From Micromonospora sp. WMMD812 (GTDB lineage Bacteria; Actinomycetota; Actinomycetes; Mycobacteriales; Micromonosporaceae), in assembly GCF_027497215.1 (NCBI RefSeq), contig NZ_CP114904.1, positions 5,982,501 to 6,046,500 on the forward strand: a DNA stretch of 64,000 nucleotides, read 5' to 3'. Shown piece by piece: positions 11,798-20,160 of this stretch. A program made the translations under genes and the position numbers. The notes under the pieces are model-generated. The model worked only from the letters and a program-made list of their open reading frames with translations, searched no databases and was not told the DNA's origin. Within the stretch, counting starts at the first letter, position 1, and every line of letters begins with the position of its first letter.

Positions 11798-12931
11798 TCA
11801 GCGGGCCGCCGGGCCGCCGTCCACCAGCACCTCGCGCGGCCGGGAAGGTCCGGCGATCGCGCCGGACGTGCCGGTGCCGCCGGTGGCGTCGGCGCCGTCG
11901 GTGGCGTCCGTCGGGCCGGGGCGCGGTACCCGTGCGGCCAGCCGGCGCCCTACGTTGATCATGGGTAGCTCGATCCACCGGTACAGCACGTCCGCGCCGA
12001 GCAGTCCCACCACCAGGGCGCCCAGGAACAGGCCGGTGCCGCGGTGCCCGATCGCCGGGACCAGCCCGGCCGCCGTCCGCGCGGCGATGGTCTGGATCAG
12101 ATACATCGAGTACGACCGCTCACCCACGAAGGCCAGTGGGCGCAGGCCCAGTCCGCGTGCCAGCGCGCTGCGGGAGAGCAGGGCCGGCAGCAGCAGCGCC
12201 GCGGCGGCGGCGTAGCCGCCGATCAGCAGTTCCTGACCGAGCCGGGCCGGCCAGAGCTGCACGGACACGTGCACCGCGACGAAGGCGACGATGGCCACGG
12301 TGGCGGTCACCGGGTGGGTCAGCGGCCGGACCAGGGCGAAGCCCCGGGGGTGGTGCATGACCACCGCCGTCAGGCAGCCGAGCAGGATGGCGACGTAGTG
12401 GACCGGCCAGCTCAGCCAGCCCACGTCCGGCGGAGTCAGCGCGATGAAGAGCGCGAGCAGGCCGACCGTCACCGCCAGCCGTCGGCGGAACGCGGCGGTC
12501 ACCACCACGAACGCGACGGCGGGCCAGAACAAATAGAACTTCTGTTCGATCCCGATCGTCCAGGAGTGCAGGTACGGCGCGCTCGACGGCAGGAATTCGT
12601 TGAGGAGGAGCAGGTAGTACCTCAGCAGGCGTTCGATCGTGCCGGCGCCGCCGTCGAGTCGCGCGAGCGCCCAGGTCAGGAAGAGCACCAGCAGGTAGAC
12701 CGGCATGATCCGGAAGAACCGACGCAGGTAGAAGGCGCGCAGCGAGACCTTGCCGTGCCGGTCCTCCTCGCGCAGCAGCAGCGTCGTGATCAGGAAGCCG
12801 GAGAGCACGAAGAACAGGTGTACGCCGATCCAGCCGGACAGCCACGTCCAGTGCGGCCCGCCGTAGTGGAAGGCGAAGACCATGATCGCGGCTAGCGCCC
12901 GCAGGCCGTCCAGGGCGGGAAATCGACGCAT
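11798..12931 (-). CDS. Acyltransferase family 3 (OafA-like) membrane protein
   Basis: 377 residues from the ATG at 12931, which gives the standard family N-terminus MRRFPALDGLRALAAIMVFA; ATGs at 13006 and 13054 would add 25-41 poorly conserved residues. About ten transmembrane segments. Family marks: FHYG with the conserved histidine near the N-terminus, GVHLFFVLSGFLIT, LRRFFRIMPVY, and GERSYSMYLIQ near the end. These enzymes O-acylate sugars or lipids at the membrane. The C-terminal tail is Thr/Gly/Asp-rich and disordered. No polysaccharide cluster adjoins it, so the substrate is unknown. Confidence 0.9.
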   Translation of the reverse strand: MRRFPALDGLRALAAIMVFAFHYGGPHWTWLSGWIGVHLFFVLSGFLITTLLLREEDRHGKVSLRAFYLRRFFRIMPVYLLVLFLTWALARLDGGAGTIERLLRYYLLLLNEFLPSSAPYLHSWTIGIEQKFYLFWPAVAFVVVTAAFRRRLAVTVGLLALFIALTPPDVGWLSWPVHYVAILLGCLTAVVMHHPRGFALVRPLTHPVTATVAIVAFVAVHVSVQLWPARLGQELLIGGYAAAAALLLPALLSRSALARGLGLRPLAFVGERSYSMYLIQTIAARTAAGLVPAIGHRGTGLFLGALVVGLLGADVLYRWIELPMINVGRRLAARVPRPGPTDATDGADATGGTGTSGAIAGPSRPREVLVDGGPAAR

Positions 12932-13126
12932 GGCCTGGAACTCGTCCCACCGCAGCGAACGCACCGGCGAAGTCTGCGCGAGCGGGCCAGCGGGGTCAAG
13001 CCGCATGGATGGGGCCGGATACGGGCACACCCGTGGGAGGAGGGTGGCGGGCACACCCGTCAGGGAAGGTGGCCGCGTCCGCTACCGTGACACCGCCTGC
13101 TTCGCACACGAACCGCCGGAGGACCA

Positions 13127-13822
13127 GTGCCGCTGCTCTACACCATCGGCAAGCTCACCGTGGCGCCCACGCTGCGGTTGGCGTTCCGCCCGACCGTGGA
13201 GGGGCTGGAGCACGTGCCGGAGACCGGTGGCGCGATCCTCGCCGGCAACCACCTCTCGGTGGCCGACGAGCTGTTCGTCGGCACGGTGGTGCCGCGGCAC
13301 CTGGCGTTCTGGGCCAAGTCCGAGTACTTCAAGGGCACCGGGCTGAAGGGCGCGTTCTCCAAATTCGTCCTCACCGGGCTCGGCGCCATCCCGGTCGAGC
13401 GGGCCGGCGGTCGGGCCGCGCTCACCGCGTTCGACGCGGCCATCCCGGCGCTCAAGGGTGGCGACCTGGTGGTGGTCTACCCGGAGGGGACCCGGTCGCC
13501 CGACGGGCGGCTCTACCGGGGTCGCACCGGCGCGGTCCGGTTGGCCATCTCCGCCGGCGTGCCGATCATCCCTGTCGGCATGATCGGCACCGAGAAGGTG
13601 CAGCCGATCGGCGCGCGGGTGCCCCGCCCGGGCTCCGGCAAGGTCATCGTCCGGTTCGGCAAGCCGCTGGACTTCACCGGCCGACCGGACGACCGCACCT
13701 CGCTGCGCGCGATGACCGACGAGTTGATGGCCGAGATCCAGAAGCTCACCGGCCAGGAGTACGTCGCCCGGTACGCCCCGCCGCGCGCGCACCCGGACCC
13801 GGTCCGCGACGGCCCGGTCTGA
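13127..13822 (+). CDS. plsC: 1-acyl-sn-glycerol-3-phosphate acyltransferase family protein
   Basis: 231 residues. PlsC/LPLAT fold: the catalytic NHLSVAD (HxxxxD pattern) near residue 41, the FKGTGLKG block, the phosphate-binding VYPEGTRSPDG, and the proline-rich IPVGMIGTEK. It acylates lysophosphatidic acid at the inner face of the membrane in phospholipid synthesis. The GTG start has GGAGGA immediately upstream. Actinobacteria carry several paralogs, so the exact acceptor is not certain. It is convergent with the photolyase gene, 6 bases apart. Confidence 0.93.
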   Translation: MPLLYTIGKLTVAPTLRLAFRPTVEGLEHVPETGGAILAGNHLSVADELFVGTVVPRHLAFWAKSEYFKGTGLKGAFSKFVLTGLGAIPVERAGGRAALTAFDAAIPALKGGDLVVVYPEGTRSPDGRLYRGRTGAVRLAISAGVPIIPVGMIGTEKVQPIGARVPRPGSGKVIVRFGKPLDFTGRPDDRTSLRAMTDELMAEIQKLTGQEYVARYAPPRAHPDPVRDGPV

Positions 13823-13828
13823 CCGGCC

Positions 13829-15301
13829 TCACGGCGGCGCGTTGCCGCGCCGTTTCTCCTGGTCGACGACCGCGTCCATGTCCGGTAGCCGGTTGAGCTG
13901 GGCCAGTTGCCGGGCCATCCGGGCGTTCTTCGGGATCCGGTCCTGGTTCCGGGCCAGGAAGGCCCAGTAGCCGGCGGTGTACGGGCAGCCCTTCTCGCCG
14001 AGGCGCTGCTTCGGGTCGTACCGGCAGCCACCGCAGTAGTCGCTCATCCGGTTGATGTACGACCCGCCGGCGACGTACGGCTTGGTGGTCATCCGGCCGA
14101 GGTCGGCGTACTGGCTCATGCCGACGACGTTCACCGTCATCACCCAGGCGTAGCCGTCGACGAAGCTGCGGTGGAAGAAGTCCACCATCTCGGCGGGCCG
14201 CCAGCCGCGTTGCAGCGCGTAGTTGCCGAGCACCATGAGCCGGGGGATGTGGTGCACCCAGCCGTGGTCGCGCAGGTCGGTCAGGACGTCGGCGAGGCAG
14301 TGCGCCTCGACGGCGTCGGCGTCCAGGTCACGGAACCAGTCCGGTACCGACCGGCGCGCGGCGAGCTGGTTGGCGCCCTGGTAGCCGGGTTCGAAGTACC
14401 AGTACAGGTTCCAGATGTAGTCGCGCCAGCCGATGATCTGCCGGATGAACCCCTCCACGCTGGGCAGCGGCGCGCCCTGCCGGCGGTAGGCCTGCTCGGC
14501 GCCCCGGACAGCCTCCATCGGGTCGAGCAGGCCCAGGTTGAACGAGGAGGAGAGCAGGCTGTGCGCCATCCACGGATCGGCGGAGAGCATCGCGTCCTCG
14601 TACGGCCCGAACTGCGCCAGCCGGTGCCGGAGGAAGTGCCGCAGCCGGGCCCGGGCCTCCCCGGTGGTGGCCGGAAAGCGGCGGGGACCGTCCCGGCCGA
14701 CGAACCGGATGCCGTCCCGTTCCCACCGGTCGAGGTCCGCCCGGACCTCGGCGTCGATGTCGTCCTCCTTCGGCATCGGGGGCGGGGGCACCTCGAGGCG
14801 CTCGACCCCCTTCGGCGGCGGCTCCCGGTTCTCCGGGTCCAGGCTCCACCGGCCGCCGACCGGCTCGTCCCCCTCGACGAGCACCCGGTGGTGCTGGCGG
14901 GCGAAGCGGTAGAAGGCCTCCATCCGCAGCGCCCCCCGCCGGTCGTCGGCCCACTCGGAGAAGTCGTCGATCGCGGTGACGAAGCCGCGCGGCGGCAGCA
15001 CGGTCACCTGGTCGAGCCCACGGACGAACCGCAGTGCCGCCCGCGAGGTCGGGTGGCACACCTCGAGCGGCTCGCGGACCTTTCGTAGCGCCTCGCGGTA
15101 GGTCTCGCTGCGGAGGTGGATCGCCTGGTCGCCGAGTTCCGCGGCGCGGTGCCGCAGGGCGGACAGGAGCAGGTGCGCCTTCTGCCGGTGGAAGGCGCGG
15201 CGCCGGAAGACCGCCTTCGACTCGATCAGCAGCACCGGTTGGCGGCGGTCGTCGAGGAAGTGCGGCCCCAGCTGGTCGGCGAAGAGCCACCGCCGCGACA
15301 T
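13829..15301 (-). CDS. Iron-sulfur bacterial cryptochrome / photolyase (FeS-BCP, PhrB type)
   Basis: 490 residues, about the length of prokaryotic (6-4) photolyases. Four cysteines at residues 335 (VEAHCLADVL), 423, 426 (DYCGGCRYD) and 439 (EKGCPYT) have spacings of 88, 3 and 13, the same as the Fe4S4 ligands known for Agrobacterium PhrB (350, 438, 441, 454). The C-terminal FAD domain shows MTVNVVGMSQYADLG and TKPYVAGGSYINRM. Known members repair (6-4) photoproducts using FAD and a lumazine antenna. Convergent with plsC. Confidence in the family is high; repair versus signalling cannot be told from sequence. Confidence 0.93.
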   Translation of the reverse strand: MSRRWLFADQLGPHFLDDRRQPVLLIESKAVFRRRAFHRQKAHLLLSALRHRAAELGDQAIHLRSETYREALRKVREPLEVCHPTSRAALRFVRGLDQVTVLPPRGFVTAIDDFSEWADDRRGALRMEAFYRFARQHHRVLVEGDEPVGGRWSLDPENREPPPKGVERLEVPPPPMPKEDDIDAEVRADLDRWERDGIRFVGRDGPRRFPATTGEARARLRHFLRHRLAQFGPYEDAMLSADPWMAHSLLSSSFNLGLLDPMEAVRGAEQAYRRQGAPLPSVEGFIRQIIGWRDYIWNLYWYFEPGYQGANQLAARRSVPDWFRDLDADAVEAHCLADVLTDLRDHGWVHHIPRLMVLGNYALQRGWRPAEMVDFFHRSFVDGYAWVMTVNVVGMSQYADLGRMTTKPYVAGGSYINRMSDYCGGCRYDPKQRLGEKGCPYTAGYWAFLARNQDRIPKNARMARQLAQLNRLPDMDAVVDQEKRRGNAPP

Positions 15302-15368
15302 GCCCCTATTGTCGCCCTTGCGGTGGCTTGCGCCGGGACCAAAAGGTGAATTCGAAAGGTGTGTCGCC

Positions 15369-16928
15369 TCAGTTCTGGTCCGCGGTGACGATCTGCTCGC
15401 GCAGGTCGTGAAGCAGAGCGGCGCTGTCCGCCACGTCGAGCCGGGTGAACACGCCGGTGGCGATGCTGCCGTGGTCGACCGAGGTGCAGACCACCACGCC
15501 GCCGCCGTCGGTGCGGCCCACCGCGCAGCGCGCGTAGCGCCCCCGTACGCCGGTGTCGACGTCCTCCACGGAGTCGAGCCGGTACTGCTGGGAGAGCCGC
15601 GCGATCTCGGCGTCCGCGTCCGCCTCGGGGGTCAGCCGGAAGCCGGTCCCGCCGAAGACGGTGACCCGCTTGCCGTCCGGAGTGGCGTAGACGCCGGCGA
15701 ACGTGTCCTCGGCCAGCCAGTGCGCCTTGCGGACATCCGTCTCCAGCTGCCGGACGGCCTGCTCGCTGCGGCTGTCGTCGCGCAGCGACAGGTCGTCCAC
15801 CTGCGCCGGAAGGCTGGCGTTGGCCGGGTACTGCGTCCAGATCGGTTTGCCGTAGTAGGCGGGGCAGCCGCAGCAGCAGGCGAGTGTGAGCAGCAGCAGC
15901 CACGGCCAGCGGCGCCGCTTGCGGACCGGGACCGGGACGTACCCCCGGGGGGCCCGCCAGCCGGCCGGTGGCGCGGCCGGCGGCGGCGTGGACGACCGCT
16001 TCTTCTTCGACCGGCGCTGCTTCGGCGGCGCCGGTGGTGGCGCGGGCGGTGCCGGGCGGGCCGTGACCGGCGGGCGGGACGCCGGCGGCGACATCGGTGG
16101 CGGCGCCGGGTGCGGTGGCGCCGGGTGCGGTGGCGCCGGATACGCGACCGGCGGTGGTGGCGCCGGGTGCGCCGGCGAGAGCGGAGGCGGCGCGGGCGGA
16201 CCGGCATAGGGGCGGGTCGGCGGCGGCGCCGGGTAGGGCAGCGTCGGCGGGAGCGCCGGCAGCTCGGCCGAGGGCAGGTCCCAACCGCCGGTGTCCGCCC
16301 CGGCCCACGGATCGACCGGCGCCCGGTGCTCGGGAAGCTCCTGCGGCGCGGGTGGCACCGGCGTCGGCTCGGCCGACTCGCCCCAGGCACGCCGCCGGGG
16401 CAGCGGCGGCGGCACCGAGGCGGAGCCGCTCCAGCGGGCCGGCGGGGGATCGGCCTCGCCGGCCGGCAGCCAGCGGGTGCCGGACGGCCCGTCGGCGCCC
16501 GGCGTCGGATCGTCGCCGGCCGGCGGCTCGTCGTCGGCGTCGACGAGCGTCGCGCTGTCGTCGGCGTCGGCGGGCGTCGCGCTGTCGTCGGCGTCGCCGG
16601 ACGCCGGATCCGCCAGCCGGCGGGTGCCGTCCGGGCCGTTGCCCGGTGGCTCGGCCACGGCGGTGTCGCTCTCGTCGGCGGGGGCGGTGGTCGCCCGCGG
16701 TCCGCCCGCCGAGGGCCCGGGCGGGGCCGCCGGGTCGGTCGCGACCCGGGGCGGTGCGGGTTCGTCGGCTTCGGGCTCCGGCGGGGCCGCCGGGTCCGGG
16801 CGGGAGGCGCCCTCCGGCGGTACGGGGGAGGAGGTCGTGTCCCCGGCGACGGCCGGATCGCGGTCCGGCCCCGTGCCCGGGGTGCTCCCGTCGGCCGGCC
16901 GGTCTGCCCCCGGCTGCGGCTCCGGCAT
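15369..16928 (-). CDS. Proline-rich single-span membrane protein
   Basis: 519 residues. The first 350 or so are disordered and Pro/Ala/Asp/Thr-rich, with runs such as APPHPAPPHPAPP. Then a basic patch (KRRRWP), one membrane segment rich in Leu and Cys (WPWLLLLTLACCCGCPAYYG) and an extracytoplasmic domain of about 150 residues ending in VDHGSIATGVFTRLDVADSA. That last domain resembles the protein at 2327-3016. The ATG at 16928 has AGAGGAGA upstream. Proline-rich cytoplasmic tails on membrane proteins are common in mycelial actinobacteria. No catalytic motif seen. Confidence 0.8.
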   Translation of the reverse strand: MPEPQPGADRPADGSTPGTGPDRDPAVAGDTTSSPVPPEGASRPDPAAPPEPEADEPAPPRVATDPAAPPGPSAGGPRATTAPADESDTAVAEPPGNGPDGTRRLADPASGDADDSATPADADDSATLVDADDEPPAGDDPTPGADGPSGTRWLPAGEADPPPARWSGSASVPPPLPRRRAWGESAEPTPVPPAPQELPEHRAPVDPWAGADTGGWDLPSAELPALPPTLPYPAPPPTRPYAGPPAPPPLSPAHPAPPPPVAYPAPPHPAPPHPAPPPMSPPASRPPVTARPAPPAPPPAPPKQRRSKKKRSSTPPPAAPPAGWRAPRGYVPVPVRKRRRWPWLLLLTLACCCGCPAYYGKPIWTQYPANASLPAQVDDLSLRDDSRSEQAVRQLETDVRKAHWLAEDTFAGVYATPDGKRVTVFGGTGFRLTPEADADAEIARLSQQYRLDSVEDVDTGVRGRYARCAVGRTDGGGVVVCTSVDHGSIATGVFTRLDVADSAALLHDLREQIVTADQN

Positions 16929-17155
16929 CGCGGCAATCTCCTCTCGCGCCGGTCCGAGGTTAGTACCGATGTGCCACCGCCGGCGATCCGCCCACCGGCC
17001 GCCGGCGTACGCTGAGGCGCCCAACGCCGGTCGGCGGCGGCTGACCAGGGCCGCGACCCGGGGCGGCGGGACTTCCCGGCGGACCGGTCCGGCGCGACGG
17101 CGTGGCACCGGCGTGCGCGCGGCAGCCGGCGGGCGAGCGCGTACCCTTGGGCATC

Positions 17156-19141
17156 ATGAGCGTCCCGTCCACCACTCCGCGCCCTGTCGCGGCCAACTCC
17201 GTGTGGCCCCGGCTGGAGCCGCTGCTGCCCCAGGTGACCAAGCCGATCCAGTACGTCGGCGGCGAGTTGGGCGCGGTCGTCAAGGACTGGGACGTGGCCA
17301 CCGTGCGCTGGGCGTTGATGTACCCCGACGCGTACGAGGTCGGCCTGCCCAACCAGGGCGTGCAGATCCTCTACGAGGTGCTCAACGAGCTGCCCGACGT
17401 GCTGGCCGAGCGGACGTACGCGGTCTGGCCGGACCTGGAGAACCTGATGCGCGCCCACGGCGTGCCGCAGTTCACCGTCGACGCCCACCGCCCGGTGCGC
17501 GACTTCGACGTCTTCGGCATCTCGTTCGCGACCGAGCTGGGCTACACCAACCTGCTCACCGCCATCGACCTGGCCGGCATCCCGCTGCTCGCGGCCGACC
17601 GCACCGACGCCGACCCGGTGATCGTGGCCGGCGGGCACGCCGCGTTCAACCCGGAGCCGATCGCCGACTTCGTCGACGCCGCCGTGCTCGGCGACGGCGA
17701 GGAGGCGGTCCTGGAGATCAGCACGATCGTCCGGGAGTGGAAGGCCGAGGGCTCCCCGGGCGGCCGGGACGAGCTGCTGCTGCGGCTGGCCCGCACCGAG
17801 AGCGTCTACGTGCCGCGCTTCTACGACGTGGACTACCTCCCGGACGGCCGGATCCAGCGGGTCGTGCCGAACCGGCCGGACGTGCCGTTCCGGGTGCACA
17901 AGCGTACGACGATGGACCTGGACGCCTGGCCGTACCCGAAGAAGCCGCTGGTTCCGCTGGCCGAGACGGTCCACGAGCGCTACGCGGTGGAGATCTTCCG
18001 GGGCTGCACCCGCGGTTGCCGCTTCTGCCAGGCGGGCATGATCACCCGGCCGGTGCGGGAACGCTCCATCACCACCGTGGGGCAGATGGTGCAGGAGGGG
18101 CTGGAGTTCTCCGGCTTCCACGAGGTGGGCCTGCTCTCGCTCTCCTCCGCCGACCACTCCGAGATCGGCGACATGTGCTCGGGCCTGGCCCAGCAGTACG
18201 AGGGCACTAACGTCTCGCTGTCGCTGCCGTCGACCCGGGTAGACGCCTTCAACATCGACCTGGCGCAGGAGCTGTCCCGCAACGGGCGGCGGACCGGCCT
18301 GACCTTCGCCCCGGAGGGCGGGTCGGAGCGGATCCGCAAGGTGATCAACAAGATGGTGTCGGAGGAGGATCTCATCCGCACCGTCGTCACCGCGTACACC
18401 AACGGCTGGCGGCAGGTGAAGCTCTACTTCATGTGCGGCCTGCCCACCGAGACCGACGACGACGTGCTCCAGATCGCCCGGATGGCCCACGAGGTGATCA
18501 AGGCCGGGCGGGCCGCCACCGGGTCGAAGGACATCCGCTGCACGGTGTCCATCGGCGGGTTCGTGCCGAAGCCGCACACCCCGTTCCAGTGGGCCGCGAT
18601 GGAGCGGCCGGAGGTGATCGACAACCGGCTCCGGCTGCTCAAGCAGGCGATCAACGCGGACCGTTCGCTGGGCCGGGCGATCGGCTACCGCTACCACGAC
18701 GGTGAGCCCTCGCTGATCGAGGGCCTGCTGAGCCGCGGCGACCGGCGGGTGGGCGCGGTGATCCGCCGGGCCTGGGAGAACGGCGGCCGGTTCGACGGCT
18801 GGAGCGAGCACTTCTCCTACCAGCGCTGGGTGGACGCCGCGGCCGAGGTGCTGCCGGCGTTCGGGGTGGATCTCGACTGGTACACGACCCGCGAGCGGGA
18901 CCAGCTCGAGGTGCTGCCCTGGGACCACCTGGACTCCGGGCTGGACAAGGACTGGCTCTGGCAGGACTGGCAGGACGCCATGTCCGAGTACGAACAGGAT
19001 GACTGCCGGTGGACCCCGTGTTTCGACTGCGGCGTCTGTCCGTCGATGGACACGGAGATCCAGATCGGCCCGACCGGGAAGAAGCTGCTCCCGCTCACCC
19101 CGATCAAGGGTCTGAAGGTTTCCAGCGCCGTCCAGCCGTGA
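17156..19141 (+). CDS. TIGR03960 family B12-binding/radical SAM protein
   Basis: 661 residues. The N-terminal half is a cobalamin-binding-like domain (MYPDAYEVGLPNQGVQILYE). The radical SAM cluster motif C-x3-C-x2-C is seen as RGCTRGCRFCQAG, about residue 285. The TIM-barrel follows (KLYFMCGLPTETDDDV) and the C-terminus has a second cysteine set, CFDCGVCPSMD. The family is always followed by a TIGR03936 protein and rne in actinobacteria, which is the order here; the pair is thought to modify an RNA or protein in translation, but the substrate is not established. The ATG at 17156 follows a conserved gap and removes 18 unsupported residues. Confidence 0.93.
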   Translation: MSVPSTTPRPVAANSVWPRLEPLLPQVTKPIQYVGGELGAVVKDWDVATVRWALMYPDAYEVGLPNQGVQILYEVLNELPDVLAERTYAVWPDLENLMRAHGVPQFTVDAHRPVRDFDVFGISFATELGYTNLLTAIDLAGIPLLAADRTDADPVIVAGGHAAFNPEPIADFVDAAVLGDGEEAVLEISTIVREWKAEGSPGGRDELLLRLARTESVYVPRFYDVDYLPDGRIQRVVPNRPDVPFRVHKRTTMDLDAWPYPKKPLVPLAETVHERYAVEIFRGCTRGCRFCQAGMITRPVRERSITTVGQMVQEGLEFSGFHEVGLLSLSSADHSEIGDMCSGLAQQYEGTNVSLSLPSTRVDAFNIDLAQELSRNGRRTGLTFAPEGGSERIRKVINKMVSEEDLIRTVVTAYTNGWRQVKLYFMCGLPTETDDDVLQIARMAHEVIKAGRAATGSKDIRCTVSIGGFVPKPHTPFQWAAMERPEVIDNRLRLLKQAINADRSLGRAIGYRYHDGEPSLIEGLLSRGDRRVGAVIRRAWENGGRFDGWSEHFSYQRWVDAAAEVLPAFGVDLDWYTTRERDQLEVLPWDHLDSGLDKDWLWQDWQDAMSEYEQDDCRWTPCFDCGVCPSMDTEIQIGPTGKKLLPLTPIKGLKVSSAVQP

Positions 19142-19251
19142 CCCCCCGTCCCCCGCGCCTGAGGCGCGGAGGCGCCGGCCGGTCGTGACGATCCCCCCGG
19201 GCGGGACGAAACGTCATGATCTACCGGTTCTGACATCCGAGGAGCACGACG

Positions 19252-20028
19252 ATCAGTAAGAGACCACAGCCGGAGGGCGGGCAGGCGCCCGTCGTCCAGC
19301 GTGTCCGGATCCGGTACGCCAAGCGCGGACCGCTGCGGTTCACCTCGCACCGGGACTTCGCCCGGGCCTTCGAGCGGGCCGTACGGCGGGCCGGCGTACC
19401 GATCGCGTACTCGCAGGGCTTCACCCCGCACCCCAAGATCTCGTACGCCAGCGCCGCGCCGACCGGGGTGGCGAGCGAGGCGGAGTACCTGGAGATCGGA
19501 CTTCAGGCGCCGGTCGACCCGCCCGCGCTGTGCGCCGCGCTGGACGCCGCGCTCTCGCCCGGACTGGACGTGCTGGAGGCGGTGGTGGCGACCGGCGGCA
19601 GCCTGGCCGACCGGATCGAGGCGTCCTCCTGGCGGATCGAGCTGCCAGAGGTCGACCCGACGGCGCTCCGGAGCGCGGTGGACGCCTTCACCGCCGCCGG
19701 CGAGGTGCTGGTCGAGCGGATGACCAAGCAGGGGCGGCGTACCTTCGACGCCCGCGGTGCGGTCATCGCCGTCGATGTGGCGGCACCGGCGGCGACGCCT
19801 TCCGGGGGACCGGCCGTACCGTGTGCGATACTCGAAGTGGTCGTGCGGCAGGTCACCCCGTCCGTACGGCCCGATGACGTCCTTTCCGGCCTCCGCGTGG
19901 TGGCCGACCTGGAGCCGCCGGTTCCGCCACGGGTGACCCGGCTGGCTCAGGGCACGCTGACCGCGCAAGGCGAGATCGTGGATCCGTTGGATGCGGACCG
20001 CGACGGGGCAACCATCGGTGAACGCTGA
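19252..20028 (+). CDS. TIGR03936 family radical-SAM-associated protein, no canonical start codon
   Basis: 258 residues if translation starts at ATC 19252. The conserved domain begins at once with RIRYAKRGPLRFTSHRDFAR and SQGFTPHPKISYASAAPTGV. Between the in-frame TGA at 19231 and the GTG at 19468, which lies well inside the conserved domain, I find no ATG, GTG or TTG. A ribosome-binding site GAGGAG ends 7 bases before the ATC codon that begins ISKRPQPEGG, exactly where homologs have a Met start. So either ATC is used, as rare initiators are elsewhere, or a start mutation or sequence error exists. It functions with the upstream TIGR03960 protein. Confidence 0.82.
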   Translation: MSKRPQPEGGQAPVVQRVRIRYAKRGPLRFTSHRDFARAFERAVRRAGVPIAYSQGFTPHPKISYASAAPTGVASEAEYLEIGLQAPVDPPALCAALDAALSPGLDVLEAVVATGGSLADRIEASSWRIELPEVDPTALRSAVDAFTAAGEVLVERMTKQGRRTFDARGAVIAVDVAAPAATPSGGPAVPCAILEVVVRQVTPSVRPDDVLSGLRVVADLEPPVPPRVTRLAQGTLTAQGEIVDPLDADRDGATIGER

Positions 20029-20160
20029 CCGACGGTCAGCGTTCTGGTAGGCAGACTTCGGCCGGTCGCGCACCGCGCGCACCGGGCGGAAACACTTTTG
20101 CGGCGACCCTGCGTGGCAGCGCTCACCCGCGCCCGGGGTAGCCAGAACTGGAGAACGTCC

